Shown here: positions 1 to 4,615 of the stretch, piece after piece
How positions within the stretch are numbered: position 1 is the stretch's first letter
How the letters are laid out: each line of letters begins with the position of its first letter
NCBI GenBank assembly: GCA_900754475.1
Contig: CAAECY010000027.1
Coordinates: forward strand, 1-8,295
DNA from: an uncultured Sutterella sp.
GTDB lineage: Bacteria > Pseudomonadota > Gammaproteobacteria > Burkholderiales > Burkholderiaceae_F
Direction of reading: 5' to 3'
Length of the DNA: 8,295 nucleotides
The notes under the pieces: model-generated
The model's input: the letters and a program-made list of their open reading frames with translations, nothing else
Told to the model about the DNA's origin: nothing
Databases searched by the model: none
Position numbers and translations under genes: made by a program

Positions 1-60
1 TGTTCAGTTTTCTGTTCAGTTCGATTTATCCGAAGTTCAAAATAAGTCGTCCGAACACGT
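1..60. repeat. Clustered GTTCA-type short repeats
   Basis: The 9-mer TGTTCAGTT occurs at 1-9 and again at 13-21, 12 bp apart. Related words (AGTTCA near 35, CGTTCAC near 58) follow. The segment lies just beyond the 3' end of the TetR gene and at the window edge, so it may belong to the control region of a gene outside the window. No ORF or clear terminator is visible. Reading it as regulatory is an inference. Confidence 0.25.
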
Positions 61-100
61 TCACATAGTTCTATCCGCTAACATGCGAAGCGGCGGCGTC

Positions 101-817
101 TTAGCGGCGCAGGTACTTCGACTTCAGAAGCTGCTTCGGACGGACCGAATCGGGCGAGGGGGGAATCGCGTCGAAGTCGATCGATTCGATGAGCTTGCGG
201 AGTTCTTCGGCGCGGTCGCCGTAGAGCTCGAGCACCATCGCGAGCATCGTTTCCGTTACCTTTTCGGGCGTCATCGGAACGCTGCCGAGCATGCTCGAGA
301 GGAAGAACCCGTGGAAGGCCATGAGCGTGCAGTACGCTTCGGCGCGCGGGAGGTTCGAGGTGAGAACGCGCTCGCCCGCGTCGTACCAGAAGCGACCGAT
401 GGGCGACAAGCGGCTCGAGTCGCTGTGGTGCAGGCTCATCAGCACGATGCCGATTTCCTTCCACATCGGGTGGCGGTCGCGGTCGTAGACGAACCAGATA
501 TAGAGCGCCGGCAGGATCGAATCTTCGAACGTAAAGCCCGCATCGCGGAAGGGCTGCGAGAAGCGCACGACGTCGTCGGCGAGGTGGTTCGCATACTCGT
601 CGATGAGGCCGTTCCAGAGGGCCTGCTTCGTCGGGAAGTGGTAGAGAACCGCGCCCTTCGAGAGGTTGAGTTCGCCCGCGATCGCGGCGTGCGACGCGGC
701 TTCGAGACCGCCCGCAAGGATCAGACGGCGGGCGGCGTCGAGCATGTCGCGGCGCGACCGGTCGCCTTTGCGCATGTAGGGACGAAGGCGGGAGTACGTG
801 GAGTGCGGGGTAAGCAT
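101..817 (-). CDS. TetR/AcrR-family transcriptional regulator
   Basis: This encodes a 238-aa one-component DNA-binding repressor-type protein. The N-terminal helix-turn-helix is at about residues 22-68. It contains the TetR signature LNLSKGAVLYHFPTKQAL (about 50-67), where the recognition helix leads into the Y-H-F-x-T-K turn. The remainder is a helical ligand-binding and dimerisation domain rich in Trp, Phe and Met (YIWFVYDRDRHPMW near 106-120), as expected for a hydrophobic-pocket sensor. The ligand cannot be read from the sequence. The ATG at 817 is chosen because the longer reading starts with TTG at 847 and adds ten unrelated residues. An A-rich stretch (AAGAAAAAGAA) precedes 817, so the ribosome binding site is weak. 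It is transcribed away from the small-protein gene at 1332. A GTAATT inverted repeat at 861-875 lies about 45 bp upstream of the start and could be its own operator (inference). The family call is secure; the target is unknown. Confidence 0.9.
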   Translation of the reverse strand: MLTPHSTYSRLRPYMRKGDRSRRDMLDAARRLILAGGLEAASHAAIAGELNLSKGAVLYHFPTKQALWNGLIDEYANHLADDVVRFSQPFRDAGFTFEDSILPALYIWFVYDRDRHPMWKEIGIVLMSLHHSDSSRLSPIGRFWYDAGERVLTSNLPRAEAYCTLMAFHGFFLSSMLGSVPMTPEKVTETMLAMVLELYGDRAEELRKLIESIDFDAIPPSPDSVRPKQLLKSKYLRR

Positions 818-860
818 GGTGTTCTTTTTCTTGAAGTGGCGACCCAACGGGTGGGCAAAA

Positions 861-875
861 AATTACAAAGTAATT
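861..875. promoter_or_regulatory. Inverted repeat AATTAC-AAA-GTAATT, candidate TetR operator
   Basis: This is a perfect 6-bp inverted repeat with a 3-bp spacer, about 45 bp upstream of the TetR start, inside its likely promoter/5'-UTR. The half-site GTAATT recurs three times further upstream at 1028-1056. TetR-family regulators usually bind palindromes in their own promoter. The position and the shared half-site support an operator; binding itself is not shown. Confidence 0.4.
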
Positions 876-884
876 ATGACCGAT

Positions 885-926
885 TTCCCGGTTTTCGTGC
901 GGATTTTTCCGCACGGTGTTCGGGAA
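885..926. repeat. Strong two-step hairpin in the TetR upstream region
   Basis: The inner stem is a perfect 8 bp, CGTGCGGA (896-903) with TCCGCACG (908-915), around a TTTT loop. An outer 6-bp stem, TTCCCG (885-890) with CGGGAA (921-926), is separated from it by 5-nt internal loops on each side. No T-run follows on either strand, so it does not look like an ordinary intrinsic terminator. It may be a structured leader for the TetR mRNA or a protein-binding palindrome. Confidence 0.4.
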
Positions 927-1027
927 TTTTAAAGTATCGCGGTGAGTATTCGGGTTTACGGGGCTCTTCGAAGATTGCGCAAAACCATCTATCGGGGTGA
1001 TACTTAACCTTTATAGGGGATGGAAAA

Positions 1028-1056
1028 GTAATTTTGATGTAATTTCGTTGTAATTT
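1028..1056. repeat. Three GTAATTT direct repeats with exact 11-bp period
   Basis: GTAATTT occurs at 1028-1034, 1039-1045 and 1050-1056, so all copies face the same side of the helix. The second and third share a longer word, TGTAATTTC. The same half-site forms the inverted repeat at 861-875. The array lies between the divergent TetR gene (817) and small-protein gene (1332). It reads as a cooperative binding array; the partner is not known. Confidence 0.4.
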
Positions 1057-1182
1057 CAAGCCCGGGGGTCGTTTCGTTGCGAGGCTCAAGCGGGCGCGTT
1101 GCCCGAACCTGCCCGACCTTTGATCGGGATGGTATTTCAGGCCGATATACAGGAAAACGAGCAGAACGGCCCGCGAACCCTC

Positions 1183-1199
1183 TGGCAAAATGTTTCCTA
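1183..1199 (+). promoter_or_regulatory. Possible extended -10 promoter for the 105-aa gene
   Basis: TGG followed by CAAAAT (1186-1191, four of six matches to TATAAT with an upstream TG) would place the transcription start at about 1198-1200, just ahead of the first leader hairpin. No good -35 is seen at 1163-1168. A second, weaker candidate uses TTGATC near 1116 with GATATA downstream. Support is modest. Confidence 0.25.
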
Positions 1200-1202
1200 A
1201 CG

Positions 1203-1290
1203 GTCGGGCCGCAAGCCCGACACCTGATACGTCCCGGCCGAGGGCTCGGTCGGGGTTTCGTTTTCCGGGGCGGCTGCCCGCTCTTTTTTT
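1203..1290 (+). promoter_or_regulatory. Hairpin-rich leader, possible attenuator of the 105-aa gene
   Basis: Three hairpins stand in tandem. The first is GTCGGGC/GCCCGAC (1203-1209 with 1215-1221, perfect 7 bp). The second is CCCGGCCGA/TCGGTCGGG (1233-1241 with 1246-1254, one G-U pair), followed by GTTTCGTTTT. The third is CGGG/CCCG (about 1266-1280), followed by a run of seven T at 1284-1290. Either of the last two could terminate transcription. The downstream gene's ribosome binding site begins only about 27 bp after the T7 run. They either end a transcript from upstream or act as attenuators of the gene at 1332. Confidence 0.4.
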
Positions 1291-1331
1291 CGGAGCATCC
1301 GCCCGTTGTCTGATTCAGGAGGTACATTCCA

Positions 1332-1649
1332 ATGGCTGAAGAACAGAAGACCGCTCCCGCCGCGGCCGCTCAGGAATCCGTCGTTCATCGTCTGATCGTC
1401 TCGCTCGTCGGCGGTCAGGAATTCACGCTCAACGCCGTGACGAATTCGACCGACATCCCGGCCGACTACGTCGCCTTCATCAACGCCTGGCGCGAAAAGA
1501 AGGACGTCTGGTTCTCGCCCAAGAACGACCCGCACTTCGGCGTTCGCGTGAAGGACGTCTCCATGTACCGTTACCTCACGGGCCGTCTGCAGCCCAAGCA
1601 GGAAGCCCCGGCTGCGGTCGAACAGGGCGCAAAGGAAGAAGCGAAGTAA
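1332..1649 (+). CDS. Uncharacterised 105-aa soluble protein
   Basis: The family is not recognised. The protein is small, without signal peptide or membrane segment. It has a variable Ala/Glu/Gln-rich N-terminus (residues 1-17), a compact core at about 18-88 and a charged Ala/Glu/Lys-rich C-terminal tail. The core begins VHRLIVSLVGGQEFTL, contains WREKKDVWFS and ends near YRYLTGRL. The alternation of short beta-like stretches suggests a small beta-rich fold (inference). The start is well fixed: AGGAGGT at 1317-1323 lies 8 bp before the ATG. Codon use is strongly biased to C-ending and CGT codons, as in well-expressed genes of GC-rich bacteria. It is a single-gene unit with a hairpin leader upstream and a strong terminator at 1671. 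The TetR gene is divergent, so the two could be co-regulated through the shared intergenic region, but this is not shown. Confidence 0.85.
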   Translation: MAEEQKTAPAAAAQESVVHRLIVSLVGGQEFTLNAVTNSTDIPADYVAFINAWREKKDVWFSPKNDPHFGVRVKDVSMYRYLTGRLQPKQEAPAAVEQGAKEEAK

Positions 1650-1670
1650 TTTCGCTCGTTCGCTCGAATG

Positions 1671-1714
1671 AAAAACCCCGCTCGGGTACCACGACCCGGC
1701 GGGGTTTTGTTTTA
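1671..1714. terminator. Bidirectional intrinsic terminator
   Basis: The stem AAACCCCGC-(T bulge)-CGGGT pairs with ACCCGGCGGGGTTT around a short loop. It is followed by TTTTGTTTT on the plus strand and by a run of T on the minus strand. It lies 20 bp after the 105-aa gene and about 70 bp past the convergent lipocalin-like gene, so it can serve both. Confidence 0.85.
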
Positions 1715-1784
1715 TCGGAGCCCAATGGAGCAGCGGCCCTTGACGGTCTCCCCGGAGCTCAACCTCGCGGAAGGCTGCGGATGC

Positions 1785-2351
1785 TCAGGGCTTTTCGAGC
1801 ATGTCGAGCGTCGTTTGCGATTCGGCCCCGTCGGGTGCCTGTTCCGCTTCAGTGGCTCTCTCATCGTCGGGCGCCCGACGGAAAGTTTCCCGTAGCGTCC
1901 CGTTCAAAAGCACGAGCGTCGTGTCGTCGACCGACTCCACTTCATAGATGCGGATGAAGGGGATCGTCATGCCGTTCCCGATGCTCTCGCCCTCCATCGT
2001 GAGACGTTTTCCCGCGGCGTCGAGCGACCAACGCTTCACGTTGAGTGTTGCGGCATTCAACGTGTGCGCCTCGCCCGTAGGCTCGAAAACGTATCCCCAA
2101 TCGTTGCCGGCCTGCCCCGGAACGGGCGCAAGCCACGTACCCGCGAGCTTTTCGAGTACGGCGCGGTTTTCGGCCGTGGCCTTGACGGACGACTGCGCGG
2201 CCGTCACCGCCGCCGTTTCCGGATCCGACTCGTGGTTGAAGGCGCAACCCGCAAGCAAGGGCGACGTGAAGACCGCCGCGGCGAGAAGGAAGAAGGCGCT
2301 GCGCGCGAAGGGCGAACGCTTGCGGTTCGAAGAGTGTTCGGTACGGGACAT
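1785..2351 (-). CDS. Lipocalin-like lipoprotein
   Basis: This 188-aa protein has a lipoprotein signal peptide: basic n-region with RKR near residues 10-12, hydrophobic stretch 18-34, and lipobox LLAGC with the acylated Cys at 36. A linker (37-64) leads to a domain at about 65-150 containing GTWLAPVPG, a DWGYVFEPTGEAHTLNAATL block, KRWSLDAAGKRLTMEGESIGNG, and a later EVESVDDTTLVLL strand. This order (G-T-W-x-x-P-x-P-G, then N-x-A-T-L, then W, then G-x-S-I-G-N-G) matches the small lipocalin_3-type family of bacterial beta-barrel lipoproteins. The C-terminal 35 residues are acidic and probably disordered. The likely location is the inner leaflet of the outer membrane. The ligand is unknown. No strong Shine-Dalgarno is seen before the ATG, but the signal peptide fits this start. 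It ends toward the shared terminator at 1671-1714. Confidence 0.82.
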   Translation of the reverse strand: MSRTEHSSNRKRSPFARSAFFLLAAAVFTSPLLAGCAFNHESDPETAAVTAAQSSVKATAENRAVLEKLAGTWLAPVPGQAGNDWGYVFEPTGEAHTLNAATLNVKRWSLDAAGKRLTMEGESIGNGMTIPFIRIYEVESVDDTTLVLLNGTLRETFRRAPDDERATEAEQAPDGAESQTTLDMLEKP

Positions 2352-2435
2352 GACGGCGAGCTCGGGATAAGAGGATTGAAGAGAAAACGAAACAGAGTTC
2401 GAAGCGCTCGTCCTACGGGCGTCTTTTACACGAAC

Positions 2436-2465
2436 GGGGCGTGCGCGCTGTGTGCGACACGCCCC
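2436..2465. repeat. GC hairpin between the two lipoprotein genes
   Basis: A perfect 8-bp inverted repeat, GGGGCGTG (2436-2443) with CACGCCCC (2458-2465), encloses a 14-nt loop. It lies about 70 bp downstream of the small lipoprotein stop on the minus strand. The sequence after it in that direction is GTTCGTGTAAAAG, with no T-run, so it may stabilise the mRNA end rather than terminate it. The rest of 2352-2533 shows nothing else supportable. Confidence 0.35.
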
Positions 2466-2533
2466 GGGCGGGGATGTTCGAGCGTCAAAGCTTCGGAATT
2501 TTCGACGTCTCGGGACGGCCTGAGATTACATCA

Positions 2534-2770
2534 TCAGGACTTCGGAGCTTCGGCGGGGGCGGGAGCCGGGGCGGGGGCTTCGGTGGGAGCCGGAGCTTCG
2601 GCCGCGGGAGCCGCAGGCGCTTCGGCGGGAGCCGGGGCCGTCTGAGCCGCAGGGGCGGGTTCGGTCGCGGGTGCCGTCGGAGCGGACTGTTCGCACCCGG
2701 CAAGAGCCGTCATGAGAAGCGCCGAGAGTGCAACGGTCGAGAGGATGGTCTTCTTCGATTGCTTGAGCAT
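2534..2770 (-). CDS. Small Ala/Pro-rich lipoprotein
   Basis: This 78-aa protein has a classic lipoprotein signal: KQSKK n-region, hydrophobic core TILSTVALSALLMTA, and lipobox ALAGC with the lipidated Cys at 26. The whole mature part (about 53 residues) is low complexity, made almost only of Ala, Pro, Glu and Thr with repeated APA, PAE and PTE steps. It has no globular domain, so it resembles a tether or periplasmic spacer rather than an enzyme. The ATG at 2770 is preferred over one four codons upstream (2782) because GAGGT lies 5 bp before it, and over a longer reading from 2860 that would bury the signal. The coding DNA is itself repetitive: GCGGGAGCCGGGGC occurs at 2559-2572 and 2625-2638. 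It precedes the lipocalin-like lipoprotein gene on the same strand across a 182-bp gap. Function is unknown. Confidence 0.75.
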   Translation of the reverse strand: MLKQSKKTILSTVALSALLMTALAGCEQSAPTAPATEPAPAAQTAPAPAEAPAAPAAEAPAPTEAPAPAPAPAEAPKS

Positions 2771-3129
2771 GGTGTACCTCATTGGTTTTTGTCGGGACAG
2801 GGGAGGCGAAAGCGGGAAGCAGTCGGAGAGGGTGCTTCGCACGCTTTCGTCTGCGTCCATGTGCCTACGTTAAGCCCGATCGGATTCCTTGCGGGTGTCG
2901 CGAGGCAACGAGCCGCAACCGAATGTGTCCGCCTTACGGTCCCCGCCCGAAGGCATCTGCGGAGGTCGGAAAAGGGCACTCCGGGGGCTTCGCTGTATAC
3001 CCGAGCTTGCCGATCGGGGGCTTTCAAGGTTGCGAGCGAATCGTGCCATGGGCGGCTCGGCCCCGCCGACCTTCCGTCACAGTTTTGTGATTTTGAGAGA
3101 GAAATGTCGGAAAAATGTCGGAGGACGTC
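2771..3129. other. Intergenic region without a recognisable gene
   Basis: No convincing ORF, RNA or strong promoter is visible in this stretch between the CatA-like gene's 3' end and the small lipoprotein. Two details are visible. A short palindrome TCACA-GTTT-TGTGA lies at 3077-3090, and its half-sites are in the opposite order to a CRP site. A direct repeat AAATGTCGG occurs at 3102-3110 and 3113-3121, just past the CatA-like stop. It should contain the minus-strand promoter of the small lipoprotein, but I cannot place it. Confidence 0.4.
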
Positions 3130-3831
3130 TCAACGGGTCGCAAGCTCGATGCGTCGGTGGGCTTCCGAGGCGTGCCACCCGTCGGCCGTCGCGTGGTGAA
3201 GTTGCAGCGTGAAGGGAAGCGTCAGCCGTGCGGGGTCCGCGGCGGAGGGCCCGAATTTTCCCATCGTGACGACGGGTCGCAAGTAGCGGAAGTTGGGGAA
3301 ATTGACCTGAAACCCTGTGTAGGCGGCCCACGGGATCATGGAGATCGGCACGTGGTTGGGCGGAATCGATCCTTGGGGGACCATGCGCGTCGATCGACCG
3401 AACCGCTCGATCGTCTCGCGGTAGAGGGTGACGAACTCGGCCTCGTCCTCGATCCAGGGAAGCCAAAGCGACATGAACGTTCGGGTTTTCGGGTTCATGT
3501 GCGTGAAATTCGCGCCGACCCGAGACCAGACACCCGGGACGTCATCCTTGCTCTCGCTCTTGCCGTCGGGAGAGCGTTGAGCGGCGCACCAATCGAATCG
3601 AAATTCCGGAAGGTCGGGAGCGTTCATGACGCCGAGAACGGCGTGCATGAGAAGCGCATAGAGCGGCACGCCTTCCGAGCGGTGTCGCGCCACGGCGCCC
3701 GTCACGTCAAGCGGAGCGGTCATCGCGAAGGTGCAGGGGACGGTTTCGGTAAAGGTACGGAAGTGTTCGGCGCGGGGAAGTCGCTCGAGGTCGAGCGGCT
3801 CGAAAAGGGCGCAGGGGGTGGTGGCGGTCAT
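3130..3831 (-). CDS. CatA-like O-acetyltransferase (chloramphenicol acetyltransferase family)
   Basis: This 233-aa protein has the size and architecture of type A chloramphenicol acetyltransferases, cytoplasmic trimers that move acetyl from acetyl-CoA to a hydroxyl. Visible landmarks in order: LDLERLPRAEHFRTF (13-27), corresponding to the N-terminal RKEHFE region; CTFAMTAPLDVT (33-44); ISMIPWAAYTGFQVN (163-177), whose Ser164 aligns with the active-site Ser148 of CAT; PVVTMGKF (186-193); and LHHATADGWHAS (211-222). The last is the family's H-H-A-x-x-D-G-[FW]-H motif, with catalytic His213 and structural Asp217. The catalytic set is therefore complete. Family members of this divergent CatA-like type are often annotated without known substrate, so resistance should not be assumed. 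The ATG at 3831 is preferred because it starts where the family starts; an in-frame ATG at 4011 would add 60 unrelated residues. No clear ribosome binding site is visible at either. It appears to be a single gene. Confidence 0.85.
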   Translation of the reverse strand: MTATTPCALFEPLDLERLPRAEHFRTFTETVPCTFAMTAPLDVTGAVARHRSEGVPLYALLMHAVLGVMNAPDLPEFRFDWCAAQRSPDGKSESKDDVPGVWSRVGANFTHMNPKTRTFMSLWLPWIEDEAEFVTLYRETIERFGRSTRMVPQGSIPPNHVPISMIPWAAYTGFQVNFPNFRYLRPVVTMGKFGPSAADPARLTLPFTLQLHHATADGWHASEAHRRIELATR

Positions 3832-4066
3832 GGGGAACGGGAACGGCGGTTGAAGAGAATCCGAAAGACCGAAGTCTACCGCCGACGGGGGGAGTTTTTC
3901 CGAGGAGTCCTCGGCTCGAATCGGATCCGATGTGTCGGAGTTCGCGGTCGGGCTTGTAGCGGATCCTGCCGCGCTCCGCGCGGGTCCCTCATCTTTGGCT
4001 CGCCAAAGCATCAGGTCCGGCAGACTGCATCACGAAAACCAAAAGGCAGCCTCAAGCCCGAATCCG
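3832..4066 (-). other. Leader/intergenic region upstream of the CatA-like gene, with two hairpins
   Basis: It lies between the candidate RNA terminator and the CatA-like start. It contains CCGCGC-TCC-GCGCGG (3969-3983, perfect 6-bp stem) and CTTTGG-CTCG-CCAAAG (3993-4008, perfect 6-bp stem). The frame stays open here in phase with the CatA-like gene, but the encoded residues have no family counterpart. No strong promoter is evident; TTGAGG near 4055 (minus) with TGATGC 17 bp on is weak. Confidence 0.35.
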
Positions 4067-4122
4067 AAAAAGAAAATGCCGCACATCCCTTCAGCTGCGA
4101 GTCCTGTCGGTAAGTGCGGCAT
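4067..4122 (-). terminator. Intrinsic terminator with perfect 9-bp stem and long loop
   Basis: On the minus strand ATGCCGCAC (4122-4114) pairs perfectly with GTGCGGCAT (4084-4076) around a 29-nt loop and is followed by TTTCTTTTT. The loop is unusually long for a simple terminator, which leaves room for an alternative pairing. Confidence 0.7.
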
Positions 4123-4200
4123 CCGAACCTGTCAGGCTTCCTTGATCCACTTGCGGTCTCTCGCCCGCGATGGACCTGCCGTGACTAGATCCGTTCTCTG
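4067..4200 (-). ncRNA. Candidate structured small RNA or terminated leader
   Basis: A compact minus-strand unit has a candidate promoter upstream (4207-4234) and an excellent intrinsic terminator at its end. The roughly 134-nt RNA can form a hairpin with outer stem GGUCCA/UGGAUC enclosing GCGG/CCGC, then a small AGCCU/AGGUU hairpin. Last is the long terminator stem, whose 29-nt loop is purine-rich. The motif GACAGG occurs twice, once on the AGGUU side and once in the terminator loop. No coding sequence is credible in it. I could not match it to SRP RNA (no GGAAGG/AGCAGCC core), to tmRNA, to the RNase P core, or to the common riboswitches I know. It could be a free sRNA or a riboswitch/attenuator leader for the CatA-like gene 235 bp downstream. 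The unit is well supported by its ends; its identity is unknown. Confidence 0.45.
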
Positions 4201-4206
4201 CTACTC

Positions 4207-4234
4207 ATGTTACCACGGTCCCCAAATTTTGCAA
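4207..4234 (-). promoter_or_regulatory. Candidate promoter of the small RNA
   Basis: On the minus strand TTGCAA (4234-4229) and TAACAT (4212-4207) are separated by 16 bp. Each has four of six matches to the sigma-70 consensus. Transcription would begin near 4200, just upstream of the folded region. The match is moderate; the support comes from the terminator placed about 130 bp on. Confidence 0.35.
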
Positions 4235-4519
4235 GCACGGCAACGTAGTTTTTCACACGGGCGAGCTTTCCATGCGGCCTGCCCGAAAACCGAGGTCAGT
4301 CGCATCAAACGAATGCCTGAATACTACGGCTTGAAGACGAGGGAGGTCGCATAACGCGGAGGAATGCGGTCGGAGCCGGACTTCTGCCCGAAGCCTTTCG
4401 GGCGCCTCGTCTGCCAAATCGAAGGACGCGCTCTCCGAGAAACGAAGCTCCGAAGGCGGGCCTCAAATTCGATCGGAAAAGGGGGAGCCGAAAGCGCCCG
4501 AAAAAGCCCGAAAAAGCAA
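4235..4519. other. Intergenic region with a single clear hairpin
   Basis: No credible gene is seen. GCCCGAA (4386-4392) and TTCGGGC (4397-4403) form a perfect 7-bp stem around GCCT, without a T-run on either side. The remainder is GC-rich, with open frames that match no protein pattern I recognise. It should hold the far upstream part of the small-RNA promoter. Confidence 0.4.
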
Positions 4520-4558
4520 AACCCCCGGCCGCTTCCGTCGGTCGGGGGTTGATTTTTC
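4520..4558. terminator. Intrinsic terminator of the BASS transporter gene
   Basis: AACCCCCGGCC (4520-4530) pairs with GGTCGGGGGTT (4540-4550) with one G-T pair, around a 9-nt loop. On the minus strand it is followed by TTTTGCTTTTT, about 65 bp after the transporter stop. A TTTTT run is also present on the plus strand, so it may work in both directions. Confidence 0.85.
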
Positions 4559-4615
4559 AGAGGGGCACGTCTGGCTCAACCGCTTGTTCGTGCCCGTGCG
4601 TATGGAGAAGATTCC

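Noticed and set aside
83..1000. Long plus-strand open frame opposite the TetR gene
   Set aside because: It is antisense to a clear TetR gene in GC-rich DNA; the product is Arg/Glu/Val-rich without any domain, and it runs on into the regulatory intergenic region.
874..1327. Minus-strand frames between the TetR gene and the 105-aa gene
   Set aside because: They have no ribosome binding site, an atypical composition and no motif, and they overlap the hairpins, repeats and leader that explain the region better.
2436..2465. Hairpin as the intrinsic terminator of the small lipoprotein gene
   Set aside because: The stem is good, but no T-run follows it on the minus strand, so it was kept only as a hairpin.
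3077..3090. TCACA-GTTT-TGTGA as a CRP binding site
   Set aside because: The half-sites are in reversed order and the spacer is 4 bp, unlike TGTGA-N6-TCACA.
2064..3199. Overlapping plus-strand frames across the lipoprotein genes, rich in Gly and Arg
   Set aside because: They are antisense to two lipoproteins with proper signal peptides; the Gly/Arg repeats mirror the GC-rich Ala/Pro codons of the opposite strand.
3832..4011. 60-residue N-terminal extension of the CatA-like protein from the ATG at 4011
   Set aside because: The family starts at about the 3831 ATG, the extension has no homologous pattern, and the DNA forms hairpins more typical of a leader.
3115..4113. 332-codon plus-strand frame opposite the CatA-like gene
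   Set aside because: It is a shadow of a gene with complete catalytic motifs; the product is highly charged, with no recognisable fold.
4067..4200. Identification of the candidate RNA as SRP RNA, tmRNA, RNase P RNA or a known riboswitch
   Set aside because: The diagnostic cores of these RNAs are not found in either orientation. 6S RNA was considered but the ends do not pair into a long closing stem.
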